Positions 52,827 through 63,039 of a stretch of 64,000 bases of DNA are shown here, one piece after another. The position numbers and the translations under genes were made by a program. Position 1 is the first letter of the stretch. Every line of letters begins with the position of its first letter. The stretch is from contig NZ_CAJNAT010000002.1 of the NCBI RefSeq assembly GCF_905220705.1, positions 536,834-600,833 of the forward strand. The letters are read 5' to 3'. A model generated the notes under the pieces. That model did not search any database, was not told the origin of the DNA, and was given only the letters and a program-made list of their open reading frames with translations. This DNA is from Paraburkholderia domus. Lineage in GTDB: Bacteria > Pseudomonadota > Gammaproteobacteria > Burkholderiales > Burkholderiaceae.

Positions 52827-55256
52827 TCAATAGTCGTAGCGCAGGGTTGCGCCGAACATCCGCGAGTCGCCCACCGAGGCCGTGTATGCACCGTTGTAAG
52901 TCGCGAACGAAGCAAGGTAATAACGCTTGTCGAACAGGTTGCGCGCCCAGATCGACAGGTCCCATTGATGGCGTCCCGTGGCCAGACGCCAGCCGGTCGC
53001 GACGTTGACGATGCCGTAGCCGGGCAGCTTGCCGTACTGCGAATCGTCGAGCGTGCCGTACTGATTCGAGCGCAGCGAGTAAGCGGCGGCGAAGTACTCG
53101 TCGATGTCGTGCGCGAGGCGGAACTGGTACTGCGCACTCAGGTTAAGAATCCAGCGCGGCGCGCCGGCCACGGGTCGGCCGGTAAGGCTGCAGGTCGCTT
53201 TCGGATTCGGGATCGCCACTTCCGACGGGCACGGTGCGTTCTCATACGACGTGTACGTCGCGTCGATATACGAGGCGTTGAGACCCAAGGTGAGATTGCG
53301 GATCGGCATGGCACGCAAATCGATTTCGGCGCCACGGCTGCGCACATCGGCCGCATTCGAGAGCACGGAGATCACGCCGGTGGGCGTGCCGACGAGACTC
53401 GTTGCCTGATAGCCGCTGATCTGCGTCCAGAACAGATTGGCATTGAGCATCAGGCGGTGCTCGAGGAATTCGCTCTTGATGCCGAGTTCGGCGTTATTGG
53501 CACGCTCGGGCCCGACGATCAACGAATTTGCCCCTTGCGTGGGCGCGGACGAAACGGCCATGTTCACACCGCCTGATTTTTCGCCGTGCGATAGCGTCGC
53601 GTAGCCCAGCACATCGGGCGCGAGCTTGTAGCCGAAGTTCAGGAGCGCAGACGGGCTCACATTCGACAGATGCAGATCGCCCGACGCATACGCGCCGATC
53701 ACGCTGTTGCGCACGGCCTGCGCGGCCGGCCCCAAGCTTGCGCCGCCGATCGGCGCATTGCGGTTGACGTCGGCGGTCTTCTCTTCATACGTGCCGCGCA
53801 CGCCCGCCGTCAAATCGGCGCGCGAATTGATGTGCCATGTGCCCTGCGCGAACAGCGCGAAGCTGTTGGTGGTCATGTGCGCGGGCGCCGTCGAGGTCGT
53901 ATTGTCAAGCGCACCGATATCGCGGCCGAGGATCACCGCGTCAGCGTCCGGGCCATAGAAAGCGAACGTGTTGTTGGTCAGTTGCTGGTAGAAGTAATAC
54001 GCGCCCGCGACGTAGTCGATCGGACCGCCGGTGGGCGACGCCACCCGGAATTCCTGCGAAAACTGGTGGTCGTTGACCGACACGCCGGTGTTGACGATCG
54101 CCGGCTTGTTCAGGTTGTCGTCGTTGGCCGGGTCGAAGTGCCAGAAGCGGCCAGCGGTGATGGAGGTCAGCGTAAAACCGCTCGGCAGCGTGTCGTTCAC
54201 TTCCACCGACAATCCACTCTGATGCACGCTCACGTGTTGACGTGAATCGAGATTGACCTGGTAGAGCGAAGGATTCGTCACCGGCGATGCGCCGATCGAC
54301 GCCGCCCGCCCGAGGAACTGATTCACACCGTTGATCGTGGGGCCGAGACCGTACAGTACCTGCGTGCCGTAGCTCGAGTCTTCGGTGTTGTAGTCGGCGA
54401 TCACACGCACGTTCAGATCGCCGGTCGGCTTGAACAGCAACTCGCCGCGTCCGCCTTCACGTGTGCCGCCGTTCAGTTGCGAACCGGTGTACAGGTTCTT
54501 GATATCGCCGTCGTCGTGAGTGCGGTACAGCAGCAGGCGGCCTGCCAATGTGTCGGTGATCGGACCGGAGAGCACGGCTTTGGTTTGCGCATAGCCGCGT
54601 TGTCCGATCGACTGTTCAAGCGATGCTTCGGTCGTAAAAGTAGGCCGTTTCGTCGTGATGTTCAGAATGCCGGCCGTGCTGTTCTTGCCGAACAACGTGC
54701 CTTGCGGACCGCGCAGCAGTTCGATCTGGCTGATGTCGAGCGCGTCGAACACCGCCATGCCGGGACGACCCAGATACACATTGTCGAGATAGACGCCGAC
54801 GCTGCCTTCGAGGCCGTCGTTCGCCGGATTGTTGCCGATGCCCCGCACGGAGATACTCGATTGCCGTGCATGGATATACGCGACGTTCGTACTCGGCAAG
54901 GTGTTCTGCAAATCCTGTACGCGGTAGTTGCGCTGCGCTTCGAGTTCGTCACCGCTCACGGTCGAGATCGGCGCCGGCACCTCCTGCACGTTTTCCTTGC
55001 GGCGACGGGCGGTCACGACCACTTCCTTCAATGCCGCCGGGGAGGCTTCAGTGCCCGCTTTGGCGGCGGTGCGTGAAGTCGTGGCCGTGGTCGCGGCCGT
55101 GTCCGCTCCGGCAGCCGATGCTTCCAACGGTGCAGCCGCTTTGGCATTCTCCTGCACGCCGGGCGCATGACTCACGTCCTGTGCCCAGGCGGCCGTTACG
55201 GGCAGCAATGCCGCTGCCATCAAGGTCAGACGTCGGTGGGTTTTATTGTTTTTCAT
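52827..55256 (-). CDS. TonB-dependent outer-membrane receptor
   Basis: An 809-residue receptor with signal peptide (ends 'VTAAWAQ') and a spacer rich in Ala/Thr. The TonB box-like start 'LKEVVVTARRRKENVQEVPA' and plug ('VQDLQNTLPSTNVAYI', 'QIELLRGPQGTLFGKNSTAG') lead into the barrel, which ends 'MFGATLRYDY'. It would import a sulfur ester across the outer membrane, powered by the operon's own TonB-ExbBD. The substrate is inferred only. Confidence 0.92.
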   Translation of the reverse strand: MKNNKTHRRLTLMAAALLPVTAAWAQDVSHAPGVQENAKAAAPLEASAAGADTAATTATTSRTAAKAGTEASPAALKEVVVTARRRKENVQEVPAPISTVSGDELEAQRNYRVQDLQNTLPSTNVAYIHARQSSISVRGIGNNPANDGLEGSVGVYLDNVYLGRPGMAVFDALDISQIELLRGPQGTLFGKNSTAGILNITTKRPTFTTEASLEQSIGQRGYAQTKAVLSGPITDTLAGRLLLYRTHDDGDIKNLYTGSQLNGGTREGGRGELLFKPTGDLNVRVIADYNTEDSSYGTQVLYGLGPTINGVNQFLGRAASIGASPVTNPSLYQVNLDSRQHVSVHQSGLSVEVNDTLPSGFTLTSITAGRFWHFDPANDDNLNKPAIVNTGVSVNDHQFSQEFRVASPTGGPIDYVAGAYYFYQQLTNNTFAFYGPDADAVILGRDIGALDNTTSTAPAHMTTNSFALFAQGTWHINSRADLTAGVRGTYEEKTADVNRNAPIGGASLGPAAQAVRNSVIGAYASGDLHLSNVSPSALLNFGYKLAPDVLGYATLSHGEKSGGVNMAVSSAPTQGANSLIVGPERANNAELGIKSEFLEHRLMLNANLFWTQISGYQATSLVGTPTGVISVLSNAADVRSRGAEIDLRAMPIRNLTLGLNASYIDATYTSYENAPCPSEVAIPNPKATCSLTGRPVAGAPRWILNLSAQYQFRLAHDIDEYFAAAYSLRSNQYGTLDDSQYGKLPGYGIVNVATGWRLATGRHQWDLSIWARNLFDKRYYLASFATYNGAYTASVGDSRMFGATLRYDY

Positions 55257-55298
55257 CGAGGTGTTTTTTGTGGAACGCGAAGAGCATTCAGCCCGTGA

Positions 55299-56375
55299 TC
55301 AAATCGACTTGTCAGCCTGGCCGTAGGCACGGTACGCCTGCCAGTGATTCGTCAGATTGAGCTCACGCAGCGCCTGAGTCAGATACGTGCGGTCTACCCA
55401 CTGATCGACGTCGAACGGACGGCGAATCAGTCCCTGTTGCTTCGCGGTATCCACGTCGCGTTTGAAAGCGTCGACGAAATAGGTGTCCAGCAGCGGCGAA
55501 AACGTCACCGCCGGATCGCTCGACGCAAGTTCATTGCGCCATACCGTGGCCGGCACATTCGCCTGGCTCTGTTCCAGTGCGATATAAGCGTCGAGGTTGT
55601 GTTTATCGGAAAGCCATTGCGACGCTTGCACGACGGTGCGCACTACGCGCGTCGCCAGTTCCGGATGCGCCTTGAGAAAGTCCGCCGAAGCCACCAGCCC
55701 CGCCTTCAACGTGCCGACGCCCTGCTTGCCCTGAGTGCTGACCGGCACGTCGGCGAGGCCCTTGTCACGCAGCACGAACACGCCGGAGGATCCCCATAGC
55801 GCGTCGATGCGGCGCGCAGCCAGCGCCGCGGCAGCCGCGTTCAGATCAAGATTGACCACGCGGAAATCGCGCTCGCTCAACCCTTGCGCACGCAGCACGC
55901 TATCGAACGACAGTTGCAGCGCGGTGCCGCGAAACACGGCGACCTGTTTGCCCTTCAATGCATTCAGATCCGTGACGCCCTGCCCCGGCACGACCGCGAG
56001 AAAGCCGTTGATGTCGCGGCCAAGCGCCGCGATCAGACGCGTATCGAGTCCGTTCGCCCGGCCGATCACGCCGGCCAGGTCACCGAGAAAAGCCAGATCG
56101 ACCTGATGGTTGGCGAGCGCTTCGTTGATCGCCGGGCCTGCGCCCTTGAAGAAGGTCCAGCGCACTTCCACACCGTCCTTAGCGAACTCCTTGTCGAGCA
56201 GCTTATTAACGTAAATCACGTCGACCACCCCACCGCCGGCCGGTTTCGGCCCCGCGCTGATGTCCGGCACGGCGATGCGGATCACTGTCTGCGCGGCGAC
56301 AAAACCGGGTGCTGCGAGCAGCCACGTCAGTGCGACAAGCAGCAACGGCTTGGCCCATTTGATCGAGAGGTTCAT
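55299..56375 (-). CDS. ABC periplasmic binding protein, sulfonate/sulfate-ester type
   Basis: A 358-residue binding protein (SsuA/TauA/AtsR-like) with signal peptide (ends 'GFVAAQ'). 'VVDVIYVNKLLDKEFAKDGV', 'LANHQVDLAFLGDLAGVIGR', 'LKGKQVAVFRGTALQLSFDS' and 'LAARRIDALWGSSGVFVLRD' are the NMT1/SsuA-type fold. The start is MNLSIKWAKP; 12 codons upstream remain open but are not signal-like. It lies between the dioxygenase and the receptor. Confidence 0.9.
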   Translation of the reverse strand: MNLSIKWAKPLLLVALTWLLAAPGFVAAQTVIRIAVPDISAGPKPAGGGVVDVIYVNKLLDKEFAKDGVEVRWTFFKGAGPAINEALANHQVDLAFLGDLAGVIGRANGLDTRLIAALGRDINGFLAVVPGQGVTDLNALKGKQVAVFRGTALQLSFDSVLRAQGLSERDFRVVNLDLNAAAAALAARRIDALWGSSGVFVLRDKGLADVPVSTQGKQGVGTLKAGLVASADFLKAHPELATRVVRTVVQASQWLSDKHNLDAYIALEQSQANVPATVWRNELASSDPAVTFSPLLDTYFVDAFKRDVDTAKQQGLIRRPFDVDQWVDRTYLTQALRELNLTNHWQAYRAYGQADKSI

Positions 56376-56455
56376 GGGTTCTCCTGGAGTTTGTGAGGAC
56401 GGGTTGGGCAAGCGCGCGGGCTGCGTGCCGTCAGCAGCCCAGCGGCCCGCGTGGT

Positions 56456-57388
56456 TTAAGCGGCCTTTGCCGCCGGATTCGGCACGACGCTGCGCGTAAA
56501 GCTGCGGCGACCGTCGACGCTGACCGGTACGTCGCCCTTCAGGGTCACGCGACGCACCACACGGTGAGCGTCGCCGTAGTCGTTGACGGCGTAGTGCTGG
56601 GTCGCGCGGTTGTCCCAGATCGCGACGTCACCCGCCTGCCAGCGCCAGCGCACGATGTTCTCGAGACGCGTCACGTAGCCTTGCAGCAGTTCCAGCAAAT
56701 GCGCCGACGCGCTCGGCGTGAGACCGACGAAGCTCTTCACGAAATGCCCGAGAATCAGCGTCTTTTCTCCGGATTCCGGATGCACGCGCACCACTGGGTG
56801 TTCCGTCTCGTAACGCGTCGACACGAACACATCGCGATAGCGCTTGAGCGCTTCGGCGTCCCGCCCACGCTCGCCGACGTTAGCGTAGTTCGCGTAGTCG
56901 TATTCGTTGCTGTGCACGGCCCACAGTTGCTCTGCGAGCGCTTTGAGCGGCGGCGGCAGATCGTCGTAGGCGGTGGCGGTGTTCGCCCATACGGTGTCGC
57001 CACCCACTTCCGGAATCGTCACGCCACGCAGGATGGATGCTTGCGGATAGGCATCGACGAACGTCACGTCCGTGTGCCACGAATTCGCGCGCCCACCGCG
57101 ATGCGAGTCGAGTTCGAGCAGGTAGTCGGTGCCGTCGACTACCGGCACCGTGGGATGCGAGACCGGTTCCCCAAGCAGCTTGGCGAAAGCTTCCTGGTCG
57201 GCATCCAGCAGGTGCGTCTGGCCGCGGAAGAAGATCACCTTGTGGCGCACCAGTGCGGCGCGAATCGCTTCGACGCTTGCCGGTTCGAGTTGACCCGATA
57301 GGCGCACACCGCGAATTTCCGCGCCGATGCGACCGGTGACGGGATGAATGTCCAACGCGTTGGACGTCGCGAGACTGAGATTCGACAT
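56456..57388 (-). CDS. atsK: AtsK/TauD-type 2-oxoglutarate-dependent dioxygenase
   Basis: A 310-residue Fe(II)/2-oxoglutarate dioxygenase. The metal triad is His105-x-Asp107 in 'SWHTDVTF' and His265 in 'RATQHYAV'; Arg276 in 'HRVVRR' would hold 2-oxoglutarate. The sequence is closest in feel to AtsK alkylsulfatase, which oxidises alkyl sulfates to aldehyde and sulfate; TauD or SsuD-type sulfonate use is less likely given the sulfatase. It is the first gene of the sulfate-ester operon; MSNLSL is used as start in preference to an ATG three codons upstream. Confidence 0.9.
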   Translation of the reverse strand: MSNLSLATSNALDIHPVTGRIGAEIRGVRLSGQLEPASVEAIRAALVRHKVIFFRGQTHLLDADQEAFAKLLGEPVSHPTVPVVDGTDYLLELDSHRGGRANSWHTDVTFVDAYPQASILRGVTIPEVGGDTVWANTATAYDDLPPPLKALAEQLWAVHSNEYDYANYANVGERGRDAEALKRYRDVFVSTRYETEHPVVRVHPESGEKTLILGHFVKSFVGLTPSASAHLLELLQGYVTRLENIVRWRWQAGDVAIWDNRATQHYAVNDYGDAHRVVRRVTLKGDVPVSVDGRRSFTRSVVPNPAAKAA

Positions 57389-57502
57389 GCGATGCAACTC
57401 CTAAGTTTGAGGACGAGACAGGTCAGCGCGCCACGGGGCGCGCGGGGCGAAAATCTTTATCTGAAGGTGGCGTTGAATCGAACCGGCTGAGCGCGGATCA
57501 GC

Positions 57503-57697
57503 TCAACAGCGGGTCGGTTGAGTCAACACGCCTGCAACAGGCTTGCCATCAGGCAGCGCGTTGAACACGCCGGACAGGAGCGGCGACACGACGGCGCCCG
57601 GAACCACGCGGAGCGCGGTTCGCGGCGGGCGGCTGAGTCGGCGGTATGAGGATGAATCAACACTTGAGTGGCTCTGTCTGCTGAATCGATGAGCCAT
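57503..57697 (-). CDS. Possible leader reading frame before the sulfur operon
   Basis: 64 codons starting MAHRFSRQSHSSVDSSSYRR and ending LTQPTRC, with Cys as the very last residue before the stop. It lies upstream of the dioxygenase gene in the same direction, with about 115 bases between. A Cys codon next to the stop in front of a sulfur-supply operon is what a Cys-sensing leader would look like. No SD is clear, and it could be chance in GC-rich DNA. Confidence 0.25.
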   Translation of the reverse strand: MAHRFSRQSHSSVDSSSYRRLSRPPRTALRVVPGAVVSPLLSGVFNALPDGKPVAGVLTQPTRC

Positions 57698-57727
57698 TAT
57701 CGGCAGAGTGGGTGTCGCGAATCTATC

Positions 57728-57753
57728 GCCCTTTAGACACTTGATAGAAGGGC
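57728..57753. promoter_or_regulatory. Inverted repeat GCCCTT-N14-AAGGGC
   Basis: A perfect 6-bp inverted repeat upstream of the sulfur operon, followed by TTTTTAT on the plus strand. It may be an operator for the operon or for the Crp-like regulator; no plus-strand gene ends here. Confidence 0.35.
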
Positions 57754-57776
57754 TTTTTATATCGTTATGAGGTTTC

Positions 57777-58631
57777 TCACCCGGCGTCGCTTACTTCCCG
57801 CAGTGCATCCATATCGATCACGGTAATCCGGCTATAACGCACGTCCACAATACCCTGCTGCACGAGCCAGCGCAGTTCCTTATTGATGCTCTGCCGGGAC
57901 GCGGCCAATAACGCGGCGAGGTCCTCCTGCGACAGCTTGATTGTCAGCTCCACGCCCCGCTCCGTTTTCTTACCGTGCCATTCGGCAAGCCCGAGCAACT
58001 GATCCGCCACGCGCGCGCGAAATCCGGCCAGCGCCGTCTTGCCCATCCGGCCATGCAACGCCCGGCTTCGCAGGCAGATCAGATCGAGCACGTTGCGTAA
58101 CAACGCGGGCTCGCGAGCAAACAGTTCGAACAGTGCGCCGCCGGGAATGTGGAACAGCGTCGTCGAACCGTGCGCGCGCTGATCGTGCATCGAGCCGCGC
58201 CGGTCCATCACCGGAATGAAGTTGATGACCTCGTTCGGCCACATGTACACCGCCACCGCGCGCACGCCAGCCGAGTTGGTCCAGCTCATTTCGATCGCGC
58301 CCGAGAGGACCACCTGGATGTCGTCGCACGCTTCATCGCGCGCGAAGATCAGTTCGCCATTGGTCCATGTGCGCAGTTGGCCGGCGTCGCATAACGCGTC
58401 GATTGCGTGGGCGGGCCAGCTTTTCAGGCAGGGATTGGCGGTGAACGCAGCGTGAATCGCTTGACGAACGCCCGCGTCGAGCGAGCGGCCGTCACGCCGC
58501 GATGAGAGCAACGGCGCGGGACGTGCGGGAGGTCGCTCGACGGAGGGCCTCGCGGATGGCCGCCCCACGGAACGCACCACGGATGGCCGTCCCGCGGAGT
58601 CCAGATTGAATGCTTCGGTAATTGTGCTCAT
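57777..58631 (-). CDS. Crp/Fnr-family transcription regulator
   Basis: A 284-residue regulator. The cyclic-nucleotide-binding-like domain spans about residues 65-190 ('TWTNGELIFARDEACDDIQV', 'VLSGAIEMSWTNSAGVRAV'). The HTH is 'LSQEDLAALLAASRQSINKE' and ends 'GIVDVRYSRITVIDMDALRE'. Fnr-type clustered cysteines are absent. The N-terminus has an Arg/Ser/Pro-rich extension with repeated 'GRPS' encoded by a 20-base direct repeat. It lies upstream of the sulfate-ester operon on the same strand and may control it. Confidence 0.85.
   Translation of the reverse strand: MSTITEAFNLDSAGRPSVVRSVGRPSARPSVERPPARPAPLLSSRRDGRSLDAGVRQAIHAAFTANPCLKSWPAHAIDALCDAGQLRTWTNGELIFARDEACDDIQVVLSGAIEMSWTNSAGVRAVAVYMWPNEVINFIPVMDRRGSMHDQRAHGSTTLFHIPGGALFELFAREPALLRNVLDLICLRSRALHGRMGKTALAGFRARVADQLLGLAEWHGKKTERGVELTIKLSQEDLAALLAASRQSINKELRWLVQQGIVDVRYSRITVIDMDALREVSDAG
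58552..58598. repeat. 20-base direct repeat in the regulator gene
   Basis: Two copies, 58552-58571 (GCGGATGGCCGCCCCACGGA) and 58579-58598 (ACGGATGGCCGTCCCGCGGA), with 7 bases between, encode the repeated GRPS/VRS part of the N-terminal extension. Confidence 0.85.
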
Positions 58632-58921
58632 GGCTGACCGGCAAGAGATGCGGTTGGACTTGAATGACTGACGAGCAGTCGATCCTCCGATCTAACCAGT
58701 GTTAGCGGCGCGCGTAAAAGACTTGTTTTTTATGTGCTTATCACGCGTTCGGGCGTGACGATGAAGCACCGATGCAATGACGTCGAATTCGCCATGATCG
58801 TGGCATCGGGGAAGAGTATCGGCGAACCCGCAGGCCTTCGACAGAAAGCGGCTGGCATGCGGGCGAAAGACGGTTAAAAGACGGGGAGTAACGAGCGGCT
58901 AAGGGACACTAACGTAACGGG

Positions 58922-59476
58922 TCACGGCAGCATCCGCTGCAAGGTCTGATCCTTGAGCACGAAGCGATGAAACAACGCAGCAGCGATATGCAGCGCGATC
59001 AGCGCGAACAACACCCAGGCCAGATACCCGTGGATGTCGCCCATTGCATGCCCCACCGGCGAGCCGACCCCCGAGATGCTGGGGTAAGGCAACACGCCGA
59101 GCAGCTTGACAGACCAGCCGCGCGACGACGCGTTGGCCCATCCCAGCAAGGGCACAGCCAGCAGCGCCAGATAAAGAAGACCGTGCGTGACGTGCGAAAC
59201 GACGCTGAGGAAAGGCGAAAGCGATGCAGGTGCGGGCCTGTGCGTGAGACGCCAGACGATTCTCACCACCACCGCTGCAATCAGTGCTGCTCCCACGCCG
59301 AGATGCCACGCGATCAGACCGTCGGGCCGCGTGCCCTTATGAATACCCGGCATGGTCCAACCAATCACGAATTGCGCAGCGAGCAACAAGACCACCAGCC
59401 AGTGCAGAAACTTGGCCGTGCCGTCATAGCCTGACGTGTAGCGTGAGAAATTGGCTTGGTCCGATCGCATGATCAT
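58922..59476 (-). CDS. Cytochrome b561-family membrane protein
   Basis: A 184-residue membrane protein with four helices and haem-ligand histidines: 'AKFLHWLVVLLLAAQFVIGW', 'LIAWHLGVGAALIAAVVVRI', 'GDIHGYLAWVLFALIALHIA'. Family members pass electrons from quinol to periplasmic acceptors. It stands alone. Which of two ATGs starts it is open, because neither has a clear SD. Confidence 0.9.
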   Translation of the reverse strand: MIMRSDQANFSRYTSGYDGTAKFLHWLVVLLLAAQFVIGWTMPGIHKGTRPDGLIAWHLGVGAALIAAVVVRIVWRLTHRPAPASLSPFLSVVSHVTHGLLYLALLAVPLLGWANASSRGWSVKLLGVLPYPSISGVGSPVGHAMGDIHGYLAWVLFALIALHIAAALFHRFVLKDQTLQRMLP

Positions 59477-60016
59477 GTGAATATTTTAGTCGCAGTTAAA
59501 CCACCGGATGGAGAGAGCTTACCTGCGCCGCTGGAACACAAATTCCGGGCGCAATGATTCAGTATGCTACGGATCAAACCTTAAGAAAAGCTGATGCCAC
59601 GCGTGACGAACGCTTGCAGCCGCACGAGGCGGAAACGCGTCGGCACCATGTAGAAAGTGCAATCGGCGATCCATGACGCCGGCTCGCATCCCGAGTCTGC
59701 AACTGAATGTATCCGCTCGGCATACGCACGGCGATCTGCTACGCCGTGCATGTTCCAGTTGTGCATACGCATGCGCATCGACCTGCCCGAGCACGCCGCG
59801 CGCACGAAGACCCGACATTTTTCGCAGCGCGCTCAACGGTTTGCCCGCCGGATCCTCGCCAACGGAACGGCTGATCGGAGCGCTGCCACGTGCCCCCACA
59901 TCGTGTCGTGTTTCTGGCCGGCCTGCAAAGAAATCGACACGTCCTGTTACACACGAACACACCGGTAATCCAGCCGCTCAGTAGAGTTCGATCACACGTA
60001 AAAGGGAGGCAATGTC
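59477..60016. other. Intergenic region, no supported gene
   Basis: A stretch of 540 bases. Open frames of about 100-130 codons exist on both strands (for example 59567-59962 minus) but show no signal, motif, SD or codon preference and conflict with each other. It could hold a decayed gene. The promoter of the small lipoprotein gene is expected near 59960-60000. Confidence 0.6.
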
Positions 60017-60124
60017 ATGAAACGAATTTTCGCGCTGGTCCTGTTGGCTGTCACCCTCGGGAGTGCATTGGGCGGTTGCATCGTCGTGCCAGAGGGCGGT
60101 TATCACTATCACGAACGTTACTAA
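60017..60124 (+). CDS. 35-residue lipoprotein
   Basis: A complete short gene with strong SD (GGGAGG, 7 bases before ATG) and TAA stop. The protein has a lipoprotein signal: a hydrophobic stretch beginning MKRIFALVLLAVTLGSALGG with Cys21, leaving only 15 residues (CIVVPEGGYHYHERY). It lies 53 bases before the PXPV-type gene and may share its message. Very short lipoproteins of this kind are common in Burkholderiales; function unknown. Confidence 0.82.
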   Translation: MKRIFALVLLAVTLGSALGGCIVVPEGGYHYHERY

Positions 60125-60177
60125 GCGTTGCCCGCGCAGCGCTATCCACACTCAATCGCAGAACCCGAGAATAAAAC

Positions 60178-60570
60178 ATGAATAATTCACGAAGCCGCTG
60201 GCTGTCCATGGCGATCGTTGCAGGCCTGGGGATCGGTGCATCTTCTGCCGCGCTGGCGCACGTCGATGTAGGAGTGAACATTGGCATCCCGGGTGTGGCC
60301 TACGCGCCCGTACCGGTCTATGCCCCGCCTCCGCCTGTCTACGCTGTCCCACCGCCGGTGGTCGTCGTGAGTCCGGGCTGGTACGGCGATCGCTATTACG
60401 ACGGCCACCGCTACTGGGAGCGACGTGAGTGGGAGGAACACCACCACGACCGCGAATGGCACGACGCGCGCGGCTATCGCGACGGCCCGCACGGCGACTG
60501 GCACGACCACGGTGGCGATCACGGCGATTGGCACGGTCATGGCGATGATCACGGCCGGGGCGATCACTAA
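60178..60570 (+). CDS. PXPV-repeat secreted protein, His/Asp-rich tail
   Basis: A 130-residue exported protein. Signal peptide ends 'SSAALA' and the mature chain starts HVDVGVNIGIP. A proline/valine run follows ('VPVYAPPPPVYAVPPPVVVV'), then 'YYDGHRYWERREWEEHHH' and a tail of repeated GDWH/GDDHG units rich in His and Asp. This PXPV pattern is frequent in Burkholderia and Ralstonia. The His/Asp tail could bind metal ions. Low-complexity sequence makes distant homology weak. Confidence 0.82.
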   Translation: MNNSRSRWLSMAIVAGLGIGASSAALAHVDVGVNIGIPGVAYAPVPVYAPPPPVYAVPPPVVVVSPGWYGDRYYDGHRYWERREWEEHHHDREWHDARGYRDGPHGDWHDHGGDHGDWHGHGDDHGRGDH

Positions 60571-60648
60571 TGCGTGTGCCGTGGCCGCGCCACTGACGCT
60601 GCCGTGCCACGCCGGCATTCGCGCCACACCTTTTGCAGGAGCGATGAT

Positions 60649-60897
60649 TTGCTACGCAGCGATCCACGGCGTGTAACGGCACGCATCGACGGCACGATCA
60701 TTTCCGCCGAATACAGTGAACAAACCGGCCAATTGTGTTTGCGTCAGGATGGCGCCGTGCTGCGCGAATGGTTTCCACCTCATTCGTGGATCGCGATTGC
60801 GTCGGTGGCCGGCGCACGGCATTGGGGTACGCGGCCTTCTGACGAGGACCTTCACGCGTTGCTGCGCAATGAGATGACCTTGTTGCGCACGTCGTAG
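60649..60897 (+). CDS. Small protein of unknown function, TTG start
   Basis: 82 residues from TTG at 60649, which has AGGAG 7-8 bases upstream; no in-frame ATG gives a sensible start. The product (MLRSDPRRVTARIDGTIISA near the start, later 'REWFPPHSWIAIASVAGARH') is a soluble, beta-looking chain with a charged C-terminus. No family is recognised. It is 78 bases after the PXPV gene and ends before a probable bidirectional terminator. Confidence 0.55.
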   Translation: MLRSDPRRVTARIDGTIISAEYSEQTGQLCLRQDGAVLREWFPPHSWIAIASVAGARHWGTRPSDEDLHALLRNEMTLLRTS

Positions 60898-60912
60898 CCG
60901 CGTGACGGGCAC

Positions 60913-60955
60913 AAAAAAGGCCGGTCACCAGATATGTTCCGATGACCAACCTTTT
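60913..60955. terminator. Probable bidirectional terminator
   Basis: AAAAAAGG-CC-GGTCA ... TGACC-AA-CCTTTT: an interrupted stem with A-run on the left and T-run on the right, between the convergent genes at 60649-60897 and 61023-61271. Confidence 0.7.
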
Positions 60956-61022
60956 CTGTTCGACGCGCAGATAGTGAACGAGTCGAGCAACATTGCGGTG
61001 ACCCGCGTATTTCGTTTCTCGC

Positions 61023-61271
61023 TTAACGTGCGTTGTAGATCGGCGGCGAATAGGAGCTTACCGTCGTATCGTTGCCGCGACCGGATTGCCACGTGCCGTG
61101 GCTGCTCGAACCATAACCACTGGTATCGGCCTGACGAGCACCTTGCTGTCCGGAAGCTTGCGCCTGCGTACCCTGCGCGTTTTGCGGGGCCGGCTGATTC
61201 GATTGCGCAAACGAAGCGATCGGGGCGGCAAGAACAACTGCAATAGCAACAGCATTGATGAGCGATTTCAT
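61023..61271 (-). CDS. Small exported protein (DUF4148-like N-terminus)
   Basis: An 82-residue secreted protein. The signal peptide MKSLINAVAIAVVLAAPIAS ends in 'FAQS', as in DUF4148 proteins, but the mature part is only a Gln/Ser/Gly/Thr-rich low-complexity chain ending 'SSYSPPIYNAR'. SD GGAGGTGG lies 6 bases before the ATG. Function unknown. The upstream 22 codons open in frame are not signal-like. Confidence 0.75.
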   Translation of the reverse strand: MKSLINAVAIAVVLAAPIASFAQSNQPAPQNAQGTQAQASGQQGARQADTSGYGSSSHGTWQSGRGNDTTVSSYSPPIYNAR

Positions 61272-61548
61272 GAAACCACCTCCAGAAATTGACTTGTACG
61301 TGCTGCAGATGCGACGTGTGGTGCAGCCGATGAGCACAGTCTAGGAGCGGATCAGGCGCGGATAAATCCTCTGTTCCTGAATTCACTGTTGCTTTTGACA
61401 CGACAATGGCAAAGGCCCGCCCATCAATGGTTTGCCGTTGTGCGCGGGGCCCGGCGGGATTCGTCTGATCAAAAAATTGCCGTCGTGCATTCTATAAACG
61501 CTGGCCTCACGTGTCCCGTGTCCCTTGTCACGCGCCGTTCACCCGTTC

Positions 61549-63039
<1,491 letters not shown>

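Larger units (their letters stand above)
57389..57776. other. Intergenic region upstream of the sulfate-ester operon
   Basis: A gap of 388 bases. It holds an open frame of 64 codons (57503-57697, minus strand) and an inverted repeat at 57728-57753, both described below, and the likely operon promoter. The Crp-like gene ends at its upper edge. Confidence 0.6.

Noticed and set aside
51143..53137. Permease start at 53137
   Set aside because: The first 154 codons are Ser/Thr/Arg-rich noise read through the receptor gene; the membrane segments begin after 52675.
59567..59968. Possible genes on either strand before the lipoprotein gene
   Set aside because: Two mutually overlapping frames, neither with signal, SD or recognisable motif.
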